Position numbers and translations under genes: made by a program. From positions 1,736,001 to 1,800,000 of the forward strand of contig JAQOTA010000046.1 of NCBI GenBank assembly GCA_029532415.1: DNA of 64,000 bases, in the 5' to 3' direction. The notes under the pieces are model-generated. The model ran no database searches, was not told the origin of the DNA, and was given only the letters and a program-made list of their open reading frames with translations. The stretch comes from Marasmius tenuissimus (lineage: Eukaryota; Basidiomycota; Agaricomycetes; Agaricales; Marasmiaceae). Shown here one piece after another: positions 11,344 to 23,500 of the stretch (within the stretch, counting starts at the first letter, position 1; the number at the start of each line of letters is the position of its first letter).

Positions 11344-12355
11344 ACCTGGATGTTACTCTCTGCTCGATTCTGATTGATGGTTCGAATGTGTATAGTTGTA
11401 TTCTCTTCTTCTGTTTTTTTCCTCTATCACCATGTAGAATTAGGGACTTTGCGGGTATATCTGGATATTCCGACGACCATTACTTTAAACCTTCAATTAA
11501 TTCGCGCAAAAATGTATTACTATCTTACAAGTTTTCAATCCGACCCATCTGTGTTAAACAGTATAATGGCCCATTTTACGCGATGAAGAACCTCAAATAC
11601 ATGGCAAACGATATTGCCTGCCGGACAATCTCTCGCCACTTGCGAGCTCGCATCTCTTGCCTTCTACCATCATTTGAGCCTCTGTCATGCAATGGTCCAC
11701 AACTTCCCACATCATCCCTCTACGAACTTGATCAACTATCCTTCGGGTCCGTGAACATGAGTAGTTGAGCCAACTATCTTTCCTGTGTTCGAGCAAACCT
11801 AATGCTAATCAATTTTTTCAGGTTTTATTGCTTGTTTTGATTGAGAAGATCAAATGGCAACACGAACATGTTGTGTCAAGGCGCTATACTAGTCTCGCTC
11901 GCCCTTCCTCAACGATACGGGAAGACGATCGTTTCAGACTAGCGCTATACGTGTCAGCAGCGGCCGTGGCTCGTAGTGACGCGTTTCGAATTGAACTATT
12001 ATGGCCATATCGAAAAACAACCATCACTCGCGACAAGAAGTTCGCCAGTTCATAGTGAGACCGGCTAGCACGACGGTTCAAGTTGCACATCTGCTGACGG
12101 CGAATACCAACGAACTTTTAGGTGATTTTGAATACCTTGAACGTATCTTTTATCCACTGAAGAGACCTATTATTGCTCCAGTTCGGGTTATCGTCGAAAA
12201 AGTGGCTCGGGCGCGGCACTCTACGCTTGACCAGGCTAAGGGCTAGTTCTTACGCTCTACGCTATCATCGTACGCGAATAATATAATTGTGTCTTCACAA
12301 CGGAATGTATAGAAGCAGACATCCTTGTTCTCGAAGTCTTTGACAACCAGCAAGC
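11344..12355. other. Intergenic, no recognised gene
   Basis: AT-richer DNA with only short open frames. No domain, repeat or RNA gene seen. The last 100 bases are the GMC gene promoter. Confidence 0.5.
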
Positions 12356-12521
12356 ATGAAGAACATAGAAATCGTCCTCACCACCTCGCTTTTAACTCTT
12401 CTCGCTGCGCCCTGTCTGGCTGGGAGGATTTACCAGAATCTCACCGAATTACCGGTTCACAAGCAGGAGTATGACTACGTCGTCGTAGGAGGTACATCGA
12501 TTTCTTTGAACTCTTTACGGA

Positions 12522-12529
12522 CTATTAAT
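12522..12529. repeat. Left target-site duplication of hAT-type MITE
   Basis: CTATTAAT, repeated exactly at 13100-13107 on the other side of the element. Confidence 0.9.
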
Positions 12530-13099
12530 TAGTGATGCGCGGGCTCAGGCTCGGCTCAAAGCCTCGGGCTTGGGCTCGGCTTTGAGGGCTTAGGCTCACT
12601 GAAATCCGAGCTCGAGCCTTGAGCCCAAGCCTGAGGTCAAAGCCCTGGGGCTTGGGCCTGAGCCCGGGCTTATACTAATCTCGTACATTATCACGGTAAG
12701 GAAAATAGAACATGTTAAACAGCGTAGAATCCGTCTTGAAGTCCCTTCCAACCATTGCCTGCCAAACATGTTGGTCCAGGGAGGCGCAATCAACACATCT
12801 TCTGTGACTGGTAGCCTGGGCTCAGTGAGTATTGACCTCAATTTCAGCCACAAAAAATAAACAAGTCTCACCTACTATTGTTGTCAACACGGGGGCTGAC
12901 AATTCTCGGAGGACTAGAATAATTTTAATTCTCGCCGGTGGACAATGTCAGAGGGCCTGAGCCTAGGGCTTGGGCTTATAAAATGTCGAGCCCGAGCCCT
13001 AAGCCCCCTGAAGCCCTCTGCCAGGGCTGGGCTGGGCTTTTCAAGCCCCGGGCTCGGCTTGGGCTCACCAGGGCTCAAGCCCAAGCCCGCACATCACTA
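12530..13099. mobile_element. hAT-type MITE, 570 bp, in GMC intron 1
   Basis: The ends are inverted repeats: TAGTGATGCGCGGGCT on the left and, read from the right, TAGTGATGTGCGGGCT. They continue as a degenerate GGGCTTGGGCTC-type repeat for about 100 bp at each end. An exact 8-bp duplication CTATTAAT flanks it, the size made by hAT transposases. The interior has no long open frame, so it is non-autonomous. Removing it with one duplication leaves a 54-bp intron with a normal GTACAT donor and CAG acceptor, so it landed inside an existing small intron. The G-rich purine/pyrimidine asymmetry of the ends is typical of this widespread TAGTGATG element type. Confidence 0.9.
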
Positions 13100-13107
13100 C
13101 TATTAAT
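13100..13107. repeat. Right target-site duplication of hAT-type MITE
   Basis: CTATTAAT, exact copy of 12522-12529. Confidence 0.9.
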
Positions 13108-15386
13108 TGACACGTGGAAACAGGCGGAACAGCTGGTCTTGCAGTCACACACCGCTTGGCAGAAGATAAACACAACTCTGTTTTGGTGTTGGAAGCCGGC
13201 GGAACGTGAGTGGGATCATGTTTCCTTTGTACCGAAGCAACCATCGACCTCCCATTACAGAAACGCCGACGACATCACCTTCAAAGTTCCGGCATTCTAT
13301 CCAAAAGCAATGGGCTCGAAGGCAGATTGGAATTACAAGTCAGTTCGCGTTCCCTGCATATCATCTGTCGAGCACTTACGCTAATGTCATGTTCAGATTG
13401 ACTCCGCAATCCGGCCTAAACAATCGAACCTTGGAGTATCATCTGGGACATGTTTTAGGCGGCACCAGTAGCATCAGTGAGTTTGGATTCTCGATGATTG
13501 CCCACCCGCGACTTACTTCCGCTGTACAGGTGGCATGGCCTGCACTCGCGGCTCTTCTCAATCTACGATAAGATTGCGGAAGTTACTAGGGATGAAAAGT
13601 GGTCTTGGGAGAACTTAATGCCCTACATCTTACGCGTAAGTCAGTTCACTCCACAGACTCTTCCTTTACTTATCGAGGTATCGTCGTTTCCCAGAACGAG
13701 AGGCTCACCCCGTCCATGGTAGTCTTCTTTCCCAGTTTTAGTTTTGATGTCGGCAACGAGACTAAGTTTCGTTCGTTATTCAGGATGGCCACGACATCTC
13801 CAATCAAGTCAATGCCTCAGTTCATGGATATTCAGGGACGGTGGCCGACAGTCTCGCCAATTTCGCCTCCTCTTTGGACCCGAAGGTTATCGCTGCGATT
13901 CAAGAGCTCGGGGATGAGTTTCCTTACAACCTCGATATGAATGATGGCAACGAGCTCGGTGTTGGTGAGCAACCAAGTTTTCGCCATTTGTAAAATGCCC
14001 TCATAACCATGCTACCTGTGGGCTTTCAACTCGCCACGATCCAAAATGGCGAACACGAGAGTTCAGCAACTGCTTATCTAGACCCGGTGTTTGTACAAGA
14101 ACACAACATTGACGTCGTGCTCAACGCACTTGTTACGCGCATCCTTCCCGATGGAGCCTTTAGTGGTGGACCTGTCCTAAGGTTCCGCTCGGTCGAAGCA
14201 TCTGCGAGTTCGGATAAAGGTGAGAAATGGCTATTGACATCTGTTCAATAAGCTGAGTAATTATGGTTCGCACTTCCAGAACCCACCATTTTCACTGCCA
14301 CTAAAGAGATCATCATCTCCGCCGGCGCGGTTCGCACTCCACAACTTCTTCTCCTCTCTGGCGTTGGACCTAAATCTCACTTGGACGCGATGGGAGTTGA
14401 GACGCTTGTCGACAATCCCTCGGTTGGGGATCGGTTCGCTGATCATCCGGCTTTACAAATCGAGTTCTACTCGAATGAACCCTTCCCTACAGATGAAGAC
14501 CGTCTCGAGTGGATGAGGGAATGGAACGAAACCAGGTCGGGACGGCTGACGATTTCGAGTACGAACATGAGAGGGTATTCGAGGATGACCGAGGTCGAAC
14601 TCACGGAGTATGAGCGGAGGTTCGGTTTGCCAGATCCTGCACCCGGAAAGAAGGCCAGCCATTATGAACTGATCTTCTTGGTATGTGCATCACCCATGTA
14701 AGAGATACCAACCGCCTCATGCATTCTCTACAGCGAAACGTTGAAGCCACTACGCAATCTACGGTTGTTGTCATTATCTGCAATCTAAACCCTCGGTCTT
14801 GTGAGTATTCCTTGGGCTTCATCTAAAAGGGTCCCTGTCAACTATTTTTTCTTCGTATGTCAGATGGTCAAATTAGACTCAACACGACCGACCCCTACGC
14901 CTCCCCGCTGATCAGTCCCAACATGCTGAACGAAGAAGCTGACGCCCACGTCCTCAAAGTCGGATATAAAGCTGCGAGACGATTCCTTAATCCCACGGTC
15001 TTTAACGACTTTCTCTTGGGTCCACTCAACAACGAGACATTCCCGGACAGTAACGACGACCAGGACATCCATGAATTCATCAGGTCCAAGGCCTTTTCGT
15101 TGAGACATCCATCTGGGAGTGCTGCAATGAGCAGGGACGGCGTCGAACAGGGCGTTGTGGATCCGAACTTGAAGTTGAAGGGAGCGCAGGGGGTGAGGGT
15201 CGTGGATGCTTCGGTTTTCGTACCTCGTTCTCGTTTCTATTCTGATCCAGTGCTCTTTTGACTGAAGCTAATGCTGATGAATGGCAACAGCCCTTCATAC
15301 CAGGAACGCACATCCAAACGCCGATTTATATTATTGCTGAAAGGGCGGCTGATATTATCAAGGAGGAATACGGAGGAAAGTACTGA

Positions 15387-18010
15387 GTCTATTGTTATCT
15401 GGGTTTAGTTAGATGGACAACTTGTGAGTATAGATATGTGTGGTATTTCAGGCTGCCTAGCTCCGACCCGCTCAAACTTTCAGGCCAATGGCAAAAACGG
15501 AACCCACAATCGAAAATATGTCTGCAGGAGGAATGAACGTCTCCACAAGTGTCGTCGTCGGCTTGCTAAGTACGGCATCAAACCAATAACCAGCGTCTGG
15601 TGAAAGGATTGGACAGGGAGAGCGGACAGGAATACCCTTCGAAGGCACAGCACAGGGCTGCTTCAAGAGTCCAAGGCGGAGACACGTATGACATGTCTCG
15701 GCGCCCTTTCCCTTGAATTCACTCTTTGGAGACTCAAGTGGTCGCTCTTCAATGAGCAACTGTCGAAGGAGCTGCCTCACTCAATGGCATCATATCATCA
15801 TCACGCTCCTACCAACGCTGAGCCTTGCTGAGCCCGCGGCACATGCAGACATGTGGGGCTGACCAGTGTTTTTATGCCACGGTCTGACTTAGCCGCGTCC
15901 CGCTGCCGCGTGAGAGGTTCATTTCAGTTTTGATATTACTTCTCGACTAGAGTTTCTACCAGTCCAAAAGCTCTCGAAAGTTCTGAGGCGTTCAAACTAC
16001 AAGTCACAGAAAGCTCTGCTAGAACGCGGTTGTCACACTTACACGTGTTGTGACCACGACCCAACTCAAGCTTAAAACCCCCGACTTCAGGCGTGTCAAA
16101 GCTGGGCATAAAGTTATGCTCGTTGCTTCGTTCAATGGCGATACGTTACGTGTTCCTAGCTTCGTGAGTGACGTTAGAGAAAGTCCTTGAACTCCTTGAA
16201 TTCTACCGTTGTATTGTGGCGGGGGCACTTGGCCTCCCATCTTATGATTCTGTCCCTCGTAAGAGGTGCCTCGTCACTCCGATTGAGCATCTCACGTTCT
16301 ACGGACGCGTTCTCGCAGAACCCGGCGTCGATTGCCACTTCCACACTGTCAGGATGGCGATTGCACCCGCGCTTCGATCTTCACGAATCTCCATGAATGT
16401 GAGCCCACATGTTGGGCTATGTACATAGTTCATTTTCATGTGCGAATGCGAGTTTAGTGACTTAAGAACTTTTTCGCAACGTAGGTGGCGCGGGGACACC
16501 CGTACTCGTGCTAGATCTCACTAGAGGTATACGGGTTTCGAATGCCCGCCGCGCCGCTTTGCTGGCTCGGGATGAGAACCCACTGTCTATTTTAGGGTCG
16601 TGGACTCGTTATCGAGGATCAAGCTCGAGATTCACTAAATGCGGAGCCGGCCCGTTTTCAAGACCAGCTTTAGTGGCCCCGGTCAGGTTCCGGTGGTTCA
16701 AGATAGGTGTGTTTCCCCGAGCATCTCCCAAGCATCGAAAAGGCGAGACTAGCGGGTACTGGCCTAGACTCTCTGTTGGATCTCATGGAAGAACATGTGT
16801 TAACCTTCTCCACCTCACTGTGGAATCCGAGGGATTGCTGTGGCCCTCATTTGGAGCTGGGGCTGGACTCGGGTCGAACAGATACACTACCATAGAAGAC
16901 CGGACCCGTCAGAGAGCGGGAACGGGTTTGATATCGAGATCTTTGCGTTGAGAACGTTATCGATTACGAGGTGAAGACGTTTGGGAAGAGAAGGAACACG
17001 AACGCGTGGAGGGAAATTCTTTCAATTGTGACCGGCTTCCCGCGCGAGGATGAATAGCGGCACAATCACATTACCGTCACCAGAGATAGACGAGACGATC
17101 GTGGCGTCCGTCAAGGTACACGGGTCCTACTCGCCCATTAAAAACACAAGAATGGGGCCTTGGTTCCGGAATACATCATAAAACCCCCAATTCCGGGTCG
17201 TACCTTGTAGGCAATGTATGAGCGAGTCTTAACCCTCCCGTACCATGATCGTCGCTGCCAAAAAGGTAGATAGCGTGAATTGGGGTTTAGAACTCGAAAT
17301 AGGTCGATCAGCACCTGGACCACAACTCGAATCATCACCACTGAAGACTTGGCGATGAAAACCTAGCTGGTCGGAGTTTTCCGTCGGAATCGAATCGTTC
17401 TAGTCGTGTCCTATTCAGCAATAGTTGGAGAGACGAGTCTTCATCACTATTGAAAATAAGCCCTGAAGGCCTGATGCATCATTCCATGTTGCGCGCACGA
17501 GTCTCGACTCCGAATTAGCGACGATGGGGTCGGAAGTCCAAGACAGAGAAAATGTAGGTGCCGAAGCTTGCTCGTCAAAATCCACTCGACAAAATTGATG
17601 ACTGACCTTATTCAAAGCTTGCCACACCAGATGATTGCCCATCTGAGATGGCATGCGAGATCCTGGAACAGTCTTACTTTGATGGAACCTTGTGCTACGG
17701 TATTATGTAAATCTCGGGGAGTACATATGTGCTAGTAGCCAGCTCGAGGGGACCAGGTTTACGAGCCATGCCAGTAGTGATATACGAGTGACGTTCAGAA
17801 GGTATGAAGGACTCGTATAGTGGCGATTCCTGTGAGCGTCACCGTGCACCACACTGAATGCCAACCAGAACTTACCCTATTAAATATCTCCATCCTGCCG
17901 ATTAGAGATTTGATCCCAATTGAGGATAGGTGTTGAGAAGGGATAAAAAGCGGGTGTTCGAATTGCGTTCAAAGGAACGAACTACATCACCACTGAGGAA
18001 AGTTGCCAAC
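15387..18010. other. Long intergenic region, no recognised gene
   Basis: 2.6 kb without a domain I recognise. The longest frames are 102 codons on the minus strand (15472-15780) and 147 on the plus strand (16508-16951). They overlap other frames, lack matching splice sites and show no family signature. It may hold decayed sequence or a lineage-specific gene I cannot read. Confidence 0.5.
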
Positions 18011-18968
18011 ATGCATCGTCTCAGGTGAGGCCCTCCATTTGATTACATAATCCAGTCTCATCTTCTCTTTTCTTTACTTCCTCCTCCGAACTCGTACATC
18101 GTTATTCTGTCATAAGCAAAAGTCCAAAACAGTTGGTACTCTACTAGTTCCTCGAGTTATGCTTTGCTAAATGGACCCAAACTTGGCGCCAGTCCCGATG
18201 TCTATGTAAGTCTAAGCTTGTCTCCTCGAGAGAGTACCTTACTCACAACCTGCAGTTTGACATAGAGATCAACGGAGGCTTCATCGGCCGTATTGTTTTC
18301 AAGCTTTACGACGACATTGTACCAAGAACCAGTCGAAATTTTCGTCAACTCGCGACGGGCGAACACGGATTTGGATATGCTGGCTGCAAATTTCATCGAA
18401 TAATTCCTGGGGTATGTGTTCCTCGCCATAACGCATGTTCTACATACCGACTCGTTCAGCCTAGTTCATGGTGCAAGGCGGCGATATCACAAATCACAAC
18501 GGAACTGGAGGAAAGTCCATCTATGGCCCAAAATTTGCTGGTGGGTTGTTAGTGATCCCATTTCTCCGACCAACCTAATATGGAATGAAGACGAGAGTTT
18601 CAAGTTCAAACATTCAAAACCGGGCATGCTGTCTATGGCCAATGGTGGTCCTCACACGAATGGTTCGCAGGTACGACCTCGGCTGTTCTCTGGAATATTC
18701 TCACCAGCCAATGCTAAATGTCATCCTATGTCACCTACCCCAGTTTTTCATCACCACAGTCGTAACATCATGGGTAAGCTTTGAACTTTTCAGGAATCCG
18801 TGTATTTAGCCTGTCTGATTACGCTTCTTCAAGCTGGATGGCCGTCATGTCGTCTTTGGCGAGGTTGTTCAAGGAATGGAAGTGGTGAGAGAGATCGAAG
18901 CCCAAGGCAATGAAGGCGGCAAGCCTCAGAAAACAGTTACTATCGTTTCCTCCGGTACTGTCGAGTGA
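18011..18968 (+). CDS. Cyclophilin-type peptidyl-prolyl isomerase
   Basis: Catalyses cis-trans isomerisation of peptidyl-proline bonds in protein folding. After splicing the protein starts [14 protein letters not shown], then a short linker, then the cyclophilin barrel [20 protein letters not shown]. The active-site residues match human CypA: Arg in FHRIIPG, Phe-Met-x-Gln in FMVQGGD, Phe in GSQFFITT, Trp and His in [12 protein letters not shown]. That predicts activity and cyclosporin binding. The N-terminus has Arg, Ser and Thr and few acids, so mitochondrial import is possible but not strong. The first exon is only 14 nt, and seven exons are needed. The stop is 94 bp before the LamB-like start, a very tight spacing, though I see no functional link. 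Confidence 0.92.
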
Positions 18969-19062
18969 ATAACATGTGCTTATTCCATCATCATCATACC
19001 ATGCTTGAGTAAGCGACTGTCCACTCATAATTTTCAATTCATCTTGACATCGAACCACCAAG

Positions 19063-20327
19063 ATGGCAAGTAAATCACTGAAGGCTACTGTCAATTGTGA
19101 TATGGGAGAGGTGCCACCACCCTCTAATCTATGATTCAGAAACTAACGAAAGTTCAGGGGTTCTCTCTCTACACGATGGTTCGGGCAATACCTCTCCAAT
19201 CCCTCAATTGATTCTCAAGTAACTTTTCGTTCAGGCTGATGACGCATCGCTCATGAAGACAATTCATCTCGCCAATGTCGCCTGCGGTTTTCACGCATCG
19301 TACGACCGCCGTCTTTCTCCATTCTCCATGTCCGCGCGTCCTGATATCTCCTTAGTGACTTCTCGATCATGGACAAAACGGTCTCCATCGCGAAGGAGAA
19401 TGGGGTTCGTGTCGGCGCCCATCCTTCTCTCCCCGATAGACAAGGTTTCGGCCGACGAGAAATGACCATGACACCTGTGGGACCATTCTCCCAATCTCTC
19501 AGTACTGCGATATGAACGTAGCTTTTCTAGGATGAGCTCGAGTCATGCTTCGTGTATCAGGTCGGAGCTCTGCAGGGGTTTTTGTCTAAACACGGAATGA
19601 AGCTCAACCATGTGAGTGAATGGTTGTTTTATGGTGATGCAACGTTCTCAAATGCTCAGATCAAACCTCATGGTGCTATCTACGGGCAAACCTCGAGGTC
19701 TCTGCCATTGGCCCGAGCGGCTGTGGGGGTATGTAAGATCTTTTCGATTGCAGGTGAAGATATCGCTTTCGTTGGCTTGGCCGGAACTGCCCACCAGGAA
19801 GCTGCCGAGGAGCTCGGTGTGAAATTCATCCCTGGTACGTGGCTTTCACCCACTGAACGCTTTTGAACACCCCTGGTTCAGAGAACTCTTTCCAGAATGG
19901 TTCGCCGATCTGGATTACAGCCCTGAAGGCAAACTCCTGATCACAAAGTCAGTCGGCTTGGCTGAGACTCTTCCTAATTCCCCTGCTGAAATTCATATTT
20001 TTTTGCCAGAGTGCACGCTCAAGTGACGCACGAGAGTGTAAAGAACCGTGTAAGCCAAGCTGTGCTATTTCCGCTTCTTCCGCTTACGGCCACCAGGTCA
20101 ATACCCTTCTTCGAGATAGAAAAGTTACGACCATCGACGGACAGCTTTTGCCTTTCGACATGAACGTCGATGAAGTGTCGATTTGCTGTCACTCGGACAC
20201 TCCTGTGAGTGTTCTCCTCTGTTATGTCTATTGCAAACTCACGCGTATCACTCAGGGGGCTGTGGAGATAGCGACTCTGGTCAAGGGTCTTGTTGATGAG
20301 CACAATCGTTCAGCGAGCCACGATTAA
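19063..20327 (+). CDS. LamB/YcsF family protein (PxpA-like, 5-oxoprolinase subunit A type)
   Basis: Family known in bacteria as PxpA, the subunit of ATP-dependent 5-oxoprolinase that works with PxpB and PxpC, and in Aspergillus nidulans as LamB of the 2-pyrrolidinone locus. The spliced protein begins [20 protein letters not shown]. It continues with [29 protein letters not shown], then [25 protein letters not shown], and ends [14 protein letters not shown] and a short tail. The conserved NCDxGE, ACGFHA, GAHP and KPHGALY motifs are all present. I read nine or more small introns and about 250-270 residues, the normal size. The next gene on the same strand, 256 bp away, carries the PxpB- and PxpC-like domains, so both very likely act on one substrate. 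Confidence 0.88.
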
Positions 20328-20583
20328 TCATGAGATCACCAGGTGGCGAACCGTGGCAAATTTTGAAATCGTGTATTTCTTGACTCCGAATTTCAATTGT
20401 GTTTTAGCGCAGACGCGATCCCGTGAACAATTTGAAGGTGCCCGGATTCGAAACGTCCCTTATCAATCGGCGCGGCTGATCTTGGGAGCATATCCGGTCA
20501 CGACGTCAAAAATGACCATAGCCTGTGAAGAGTCTGAGGACGTGGTTTGCACCCAGTTTGCACCCCGCCTCCCACGCCGTACC

Positions 20584-23500
20584 ATGTCTACTGTAGAACA
20601 CTTACTCCTGGTCGCGAATCGCGGAGAAATCGCTGTTCGAATCATTCGCACGGCGAAGAAGATAGGAATACGAACTCTCTCGATCTACACGCCATCCGAC
20701 GCACTTGCCCCGCACGTCTCGTTGGCCGATGAAGCTGTGGCCCTGCCGGTTGGTAACAGCTCAGAGTTCAGTGCATACCGGTCGACTCGAGATATTCTCT
20801 CGATCTGCGAAGCTCACAATGTCACTCTGATTCATCCTGGCTATGGGTTTATCTCAGAAGATCCAGATGCTGCTGCACTTTTCATCGAGAATGGGGTTAC
20901 ATGGCTCGGGCCAACGCCAGAGGTCATAAGGATGATGGGAGTCAAACATGAGGCTAGAGGTATTGCTATTCAGGCGGGCGTCCCCGTTGTTCCGGGATCT
21001 GGTGGCGTCGTGAGGAACGAACAGGATGCCGTGGCCGTTGTTGCTGAGAAAATCGGTTATCCAGTCATTTTGAAGGCTACGTCTGGAGGAGGAGGGATGG
21101 GTATGGTGATATGTAGCAGTGAGAGCGAGCTTCGAGAGAAATTCGAGGGCACAGTTGATAGAGCAAAGGTACGTGTGTCGAGGCCAATGTCGCTCAAACC
21201 GCGCTGAAAGTCAACTCAGGCCCTCTTTGGTGACGGCAGAGTGTTTATAGAAAGATATATTGCTGCTGCTCGTCATATCGAGATCCAGGTGCGGGTATTC
21301 TTTTTGGTAACCATATGGACAAGAAGTACTGACTCGATGAAGATCTTTGGATACGGAGATGGCAAAGTTGTACACTTCGGTGAACGGGAGTGTAGTATCC
21401 AGAGAAGGCATCAGAAAGTCATCGAAGAGTCCCCTAGTCCTTTCTTTGCTGATCACGTCGGTATGTTCTCGCCCCCATGATCTCAAAGCTTGATTTATCT
21501 TATCTCCACTCAGACCTTCGAGAGAAGATGAGTGGTGCAGCAGTTCGCCTTGGTCAAGCCATAAACTATAGCTCGGCAGGTATTCTTCTACCCTCGCCGC
21601 AGCGTATTTGTTCTGAAGCCTTCGGTATCGCTACAGGAACAGTCGAGTTTATCGTGGACGATACAAGCGGAGAATTCTTTTTCTTGGAAATGAACACCCG
21701 AATTCAGGTATAGTTGGCACGCCACAGCTTGGGGCTCCACTACCGACGAACGTTATCCTTGTATAGGTTGAACATCCCGTCACGGAAGCTATCCGTCCAG
21801 GATTAGATCTCGTGAGGTCAATGATCGAACTTGGAATCGCTGAACGGGACAAGACCGAGGTTCGTAGGGTGGAGGCGACCGTAGAGGCCGCCAGTTCACA
21901 CGCGATTGAAGTCCGAGTTTACTCTGAGAACCCCTCTGGAAACTTCAAACCCTGTCCTGGTGTTCTACAACTCGTCGATCTGAAGGAAGACGCTGGTTAT
22001 GACTGGCTGCGGGTGGAGACCTGGGTGCGTTTCTGAGCTTTTTTTGCCACGCGGCTCATCACGATCTCAATTCCTCCAGGTATCTACGGGAACTTCAATA
22101 TCTCCCCACTTCGACCCTCTTATCTCCAAGCTAATTGTATGTGGACCCACCCGGGATGAAGCCATCGCTCGACTTTGTCAAGTTCTCAATGAAGTTCGGA
22201 TTCACGGGCCACCGAATAACCTTGAATACCTAAAAGCGGTAGTGAACACCGATGTGTTCCGTGGTGGACGTGGAACCACACACTTTTTGGATACCTTCAA
22301 ATTCACCCCGAGGTGAGTGACTGCACGATATCCCGTTCGACCGCTTTAACGCTCCGACCCTAGTTCCTTCACGGTCGTCGCCCCAGGCTTGGACGCGTCG
22401 ATACAAGACTACCCTGGTCGTACCATGGGCCTCGGTATTCCACGCAGCGGGGCTATGGACTGGATGGCATTCAGGATTGGGAACTCCCTTGTTGGCAACC
22501 CCCAAACCACTGAAGGCCTGGAAGTCATTATCGTGCCAAGTGTCGAATGCGAACTGCATTTTCCCGTTGAAACAGTGGTGGCAGTTACGGGAAAACCAGT
22601 CGCCGTAACGGTGAACGGTGCTGAAGTGTCCATGTGGTCGACCATCGTAGTTCCCGCAGACGGAAGGCTACTTCTCGAGGACAGGGGTGAAGGTCGAGGT
22701 GGTCTGAGATGCTATGTCACTTTCCGGGGAGGATTCCCGAGCATACCAGCATACCTGGGGTCTAAATCGACTTCAATGGGTCTCGGTGGATATCAGGTCA
22801 GTCATACAAACATCTCTTGGCGTCCGATGTTGACGAAAGCCTACTTTTAGGGACGCTCCCTCTTACCGGGAGACGAGATCGCGCTGGCTAGCGATACCGG
22901 GAAGCTCCCTCGCGTACAACCTGGCTGGAAACTCCCCCCGCATGCTATTCCAACATATCCGTCTCACTGGGTTGTCCATGTTTTGCCTGGCCCCCACGGA
23001 GACGAATTATATATCACATCCGAGGGGATAGACGACTTATACACCGCACACTGGAAGGTAGCAGCATCCAGCAATCGAATGGGTATCAGATTGGAGGGAG
23101 CGAAGGCGATATTGTGGGCGAGGCAAGACGGAGGTGAAGGCGGCTCGCATCCTTCTAACATCTTGGACTCTGGGTACGCGCCTGGCACAGTCAATATCAA
23201 TGGCGATACTCCGGTCATCCTTACTGTGGAAGGCCCGGATATGGGAGGATACATCTGTGCTTTTACTATATGCGAAGCTGACTGGTATGTCCCTTTACTA
23301 TATCCCATATTACGAAGCTCAACAAGTGAAGGTGGAAGACGGGGCAATTCAGTCCTGGCGATACGATACAGTTCGCAAGAGTGACATGGGATCAGGCGAG
23401 ATCGATACGACAGAGGACTGAACAATTCTTGGAGACTATAGTGCGCTGTGCCGGCTCAAGCTCACTACCAGTAGAGATATCAAATCCTTTCGGAACTCTC

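Larger units (their letters stand above)
12356..15386 (+). pseudogene. GMC oxidoreductase (aryl-alcohol oxidase type), two lesions
   Basis: An FAD flavoenzyme of the glucose-methanol-choline family, close to secreted aryl-alcohol oxidases that make H2O2. It has a signal peptide (MKNIEIVLTTSLLTLLAAPC), the FAD fold YDYVVVGGGTAGLAV, LEAGG, the GMC signature ISAGAVRTPQLLLLSGVG, and the C-terminal catalytic pair in LRHPSGSAAMS and PGTHIQTPIYII, ending EEYGGKY. About ten introns are needed. Two defects are seen. After TRGSSQ (about 13559-13563) one base is missing, so the next segment YDKIAEVTRDEKW is in another frame. Then the intron before GFQLATIQNG ends in GG (14020-14021) where the reading frame demands AG. 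Intron 1 (12492-13123) is swollen by a transposon. The rest of the coding frame is well kept, so inactivation is recent, or one defect is a sequencing error. Confidence 0.8.

Noticed and set aside
12596..12871. Transposase remnant in the MITE
   Set aside because: The 91-codon minus-strand frame inside the element shows no hAT transposase motif.
20290..20583. Earlier starts for the urea-carboxylase-type gene
   Set aside because: The ATG at 20290 overlaps the end of the LamB-like gene in another frame, and the extra residues are not part of the biotin carboxylase domain.
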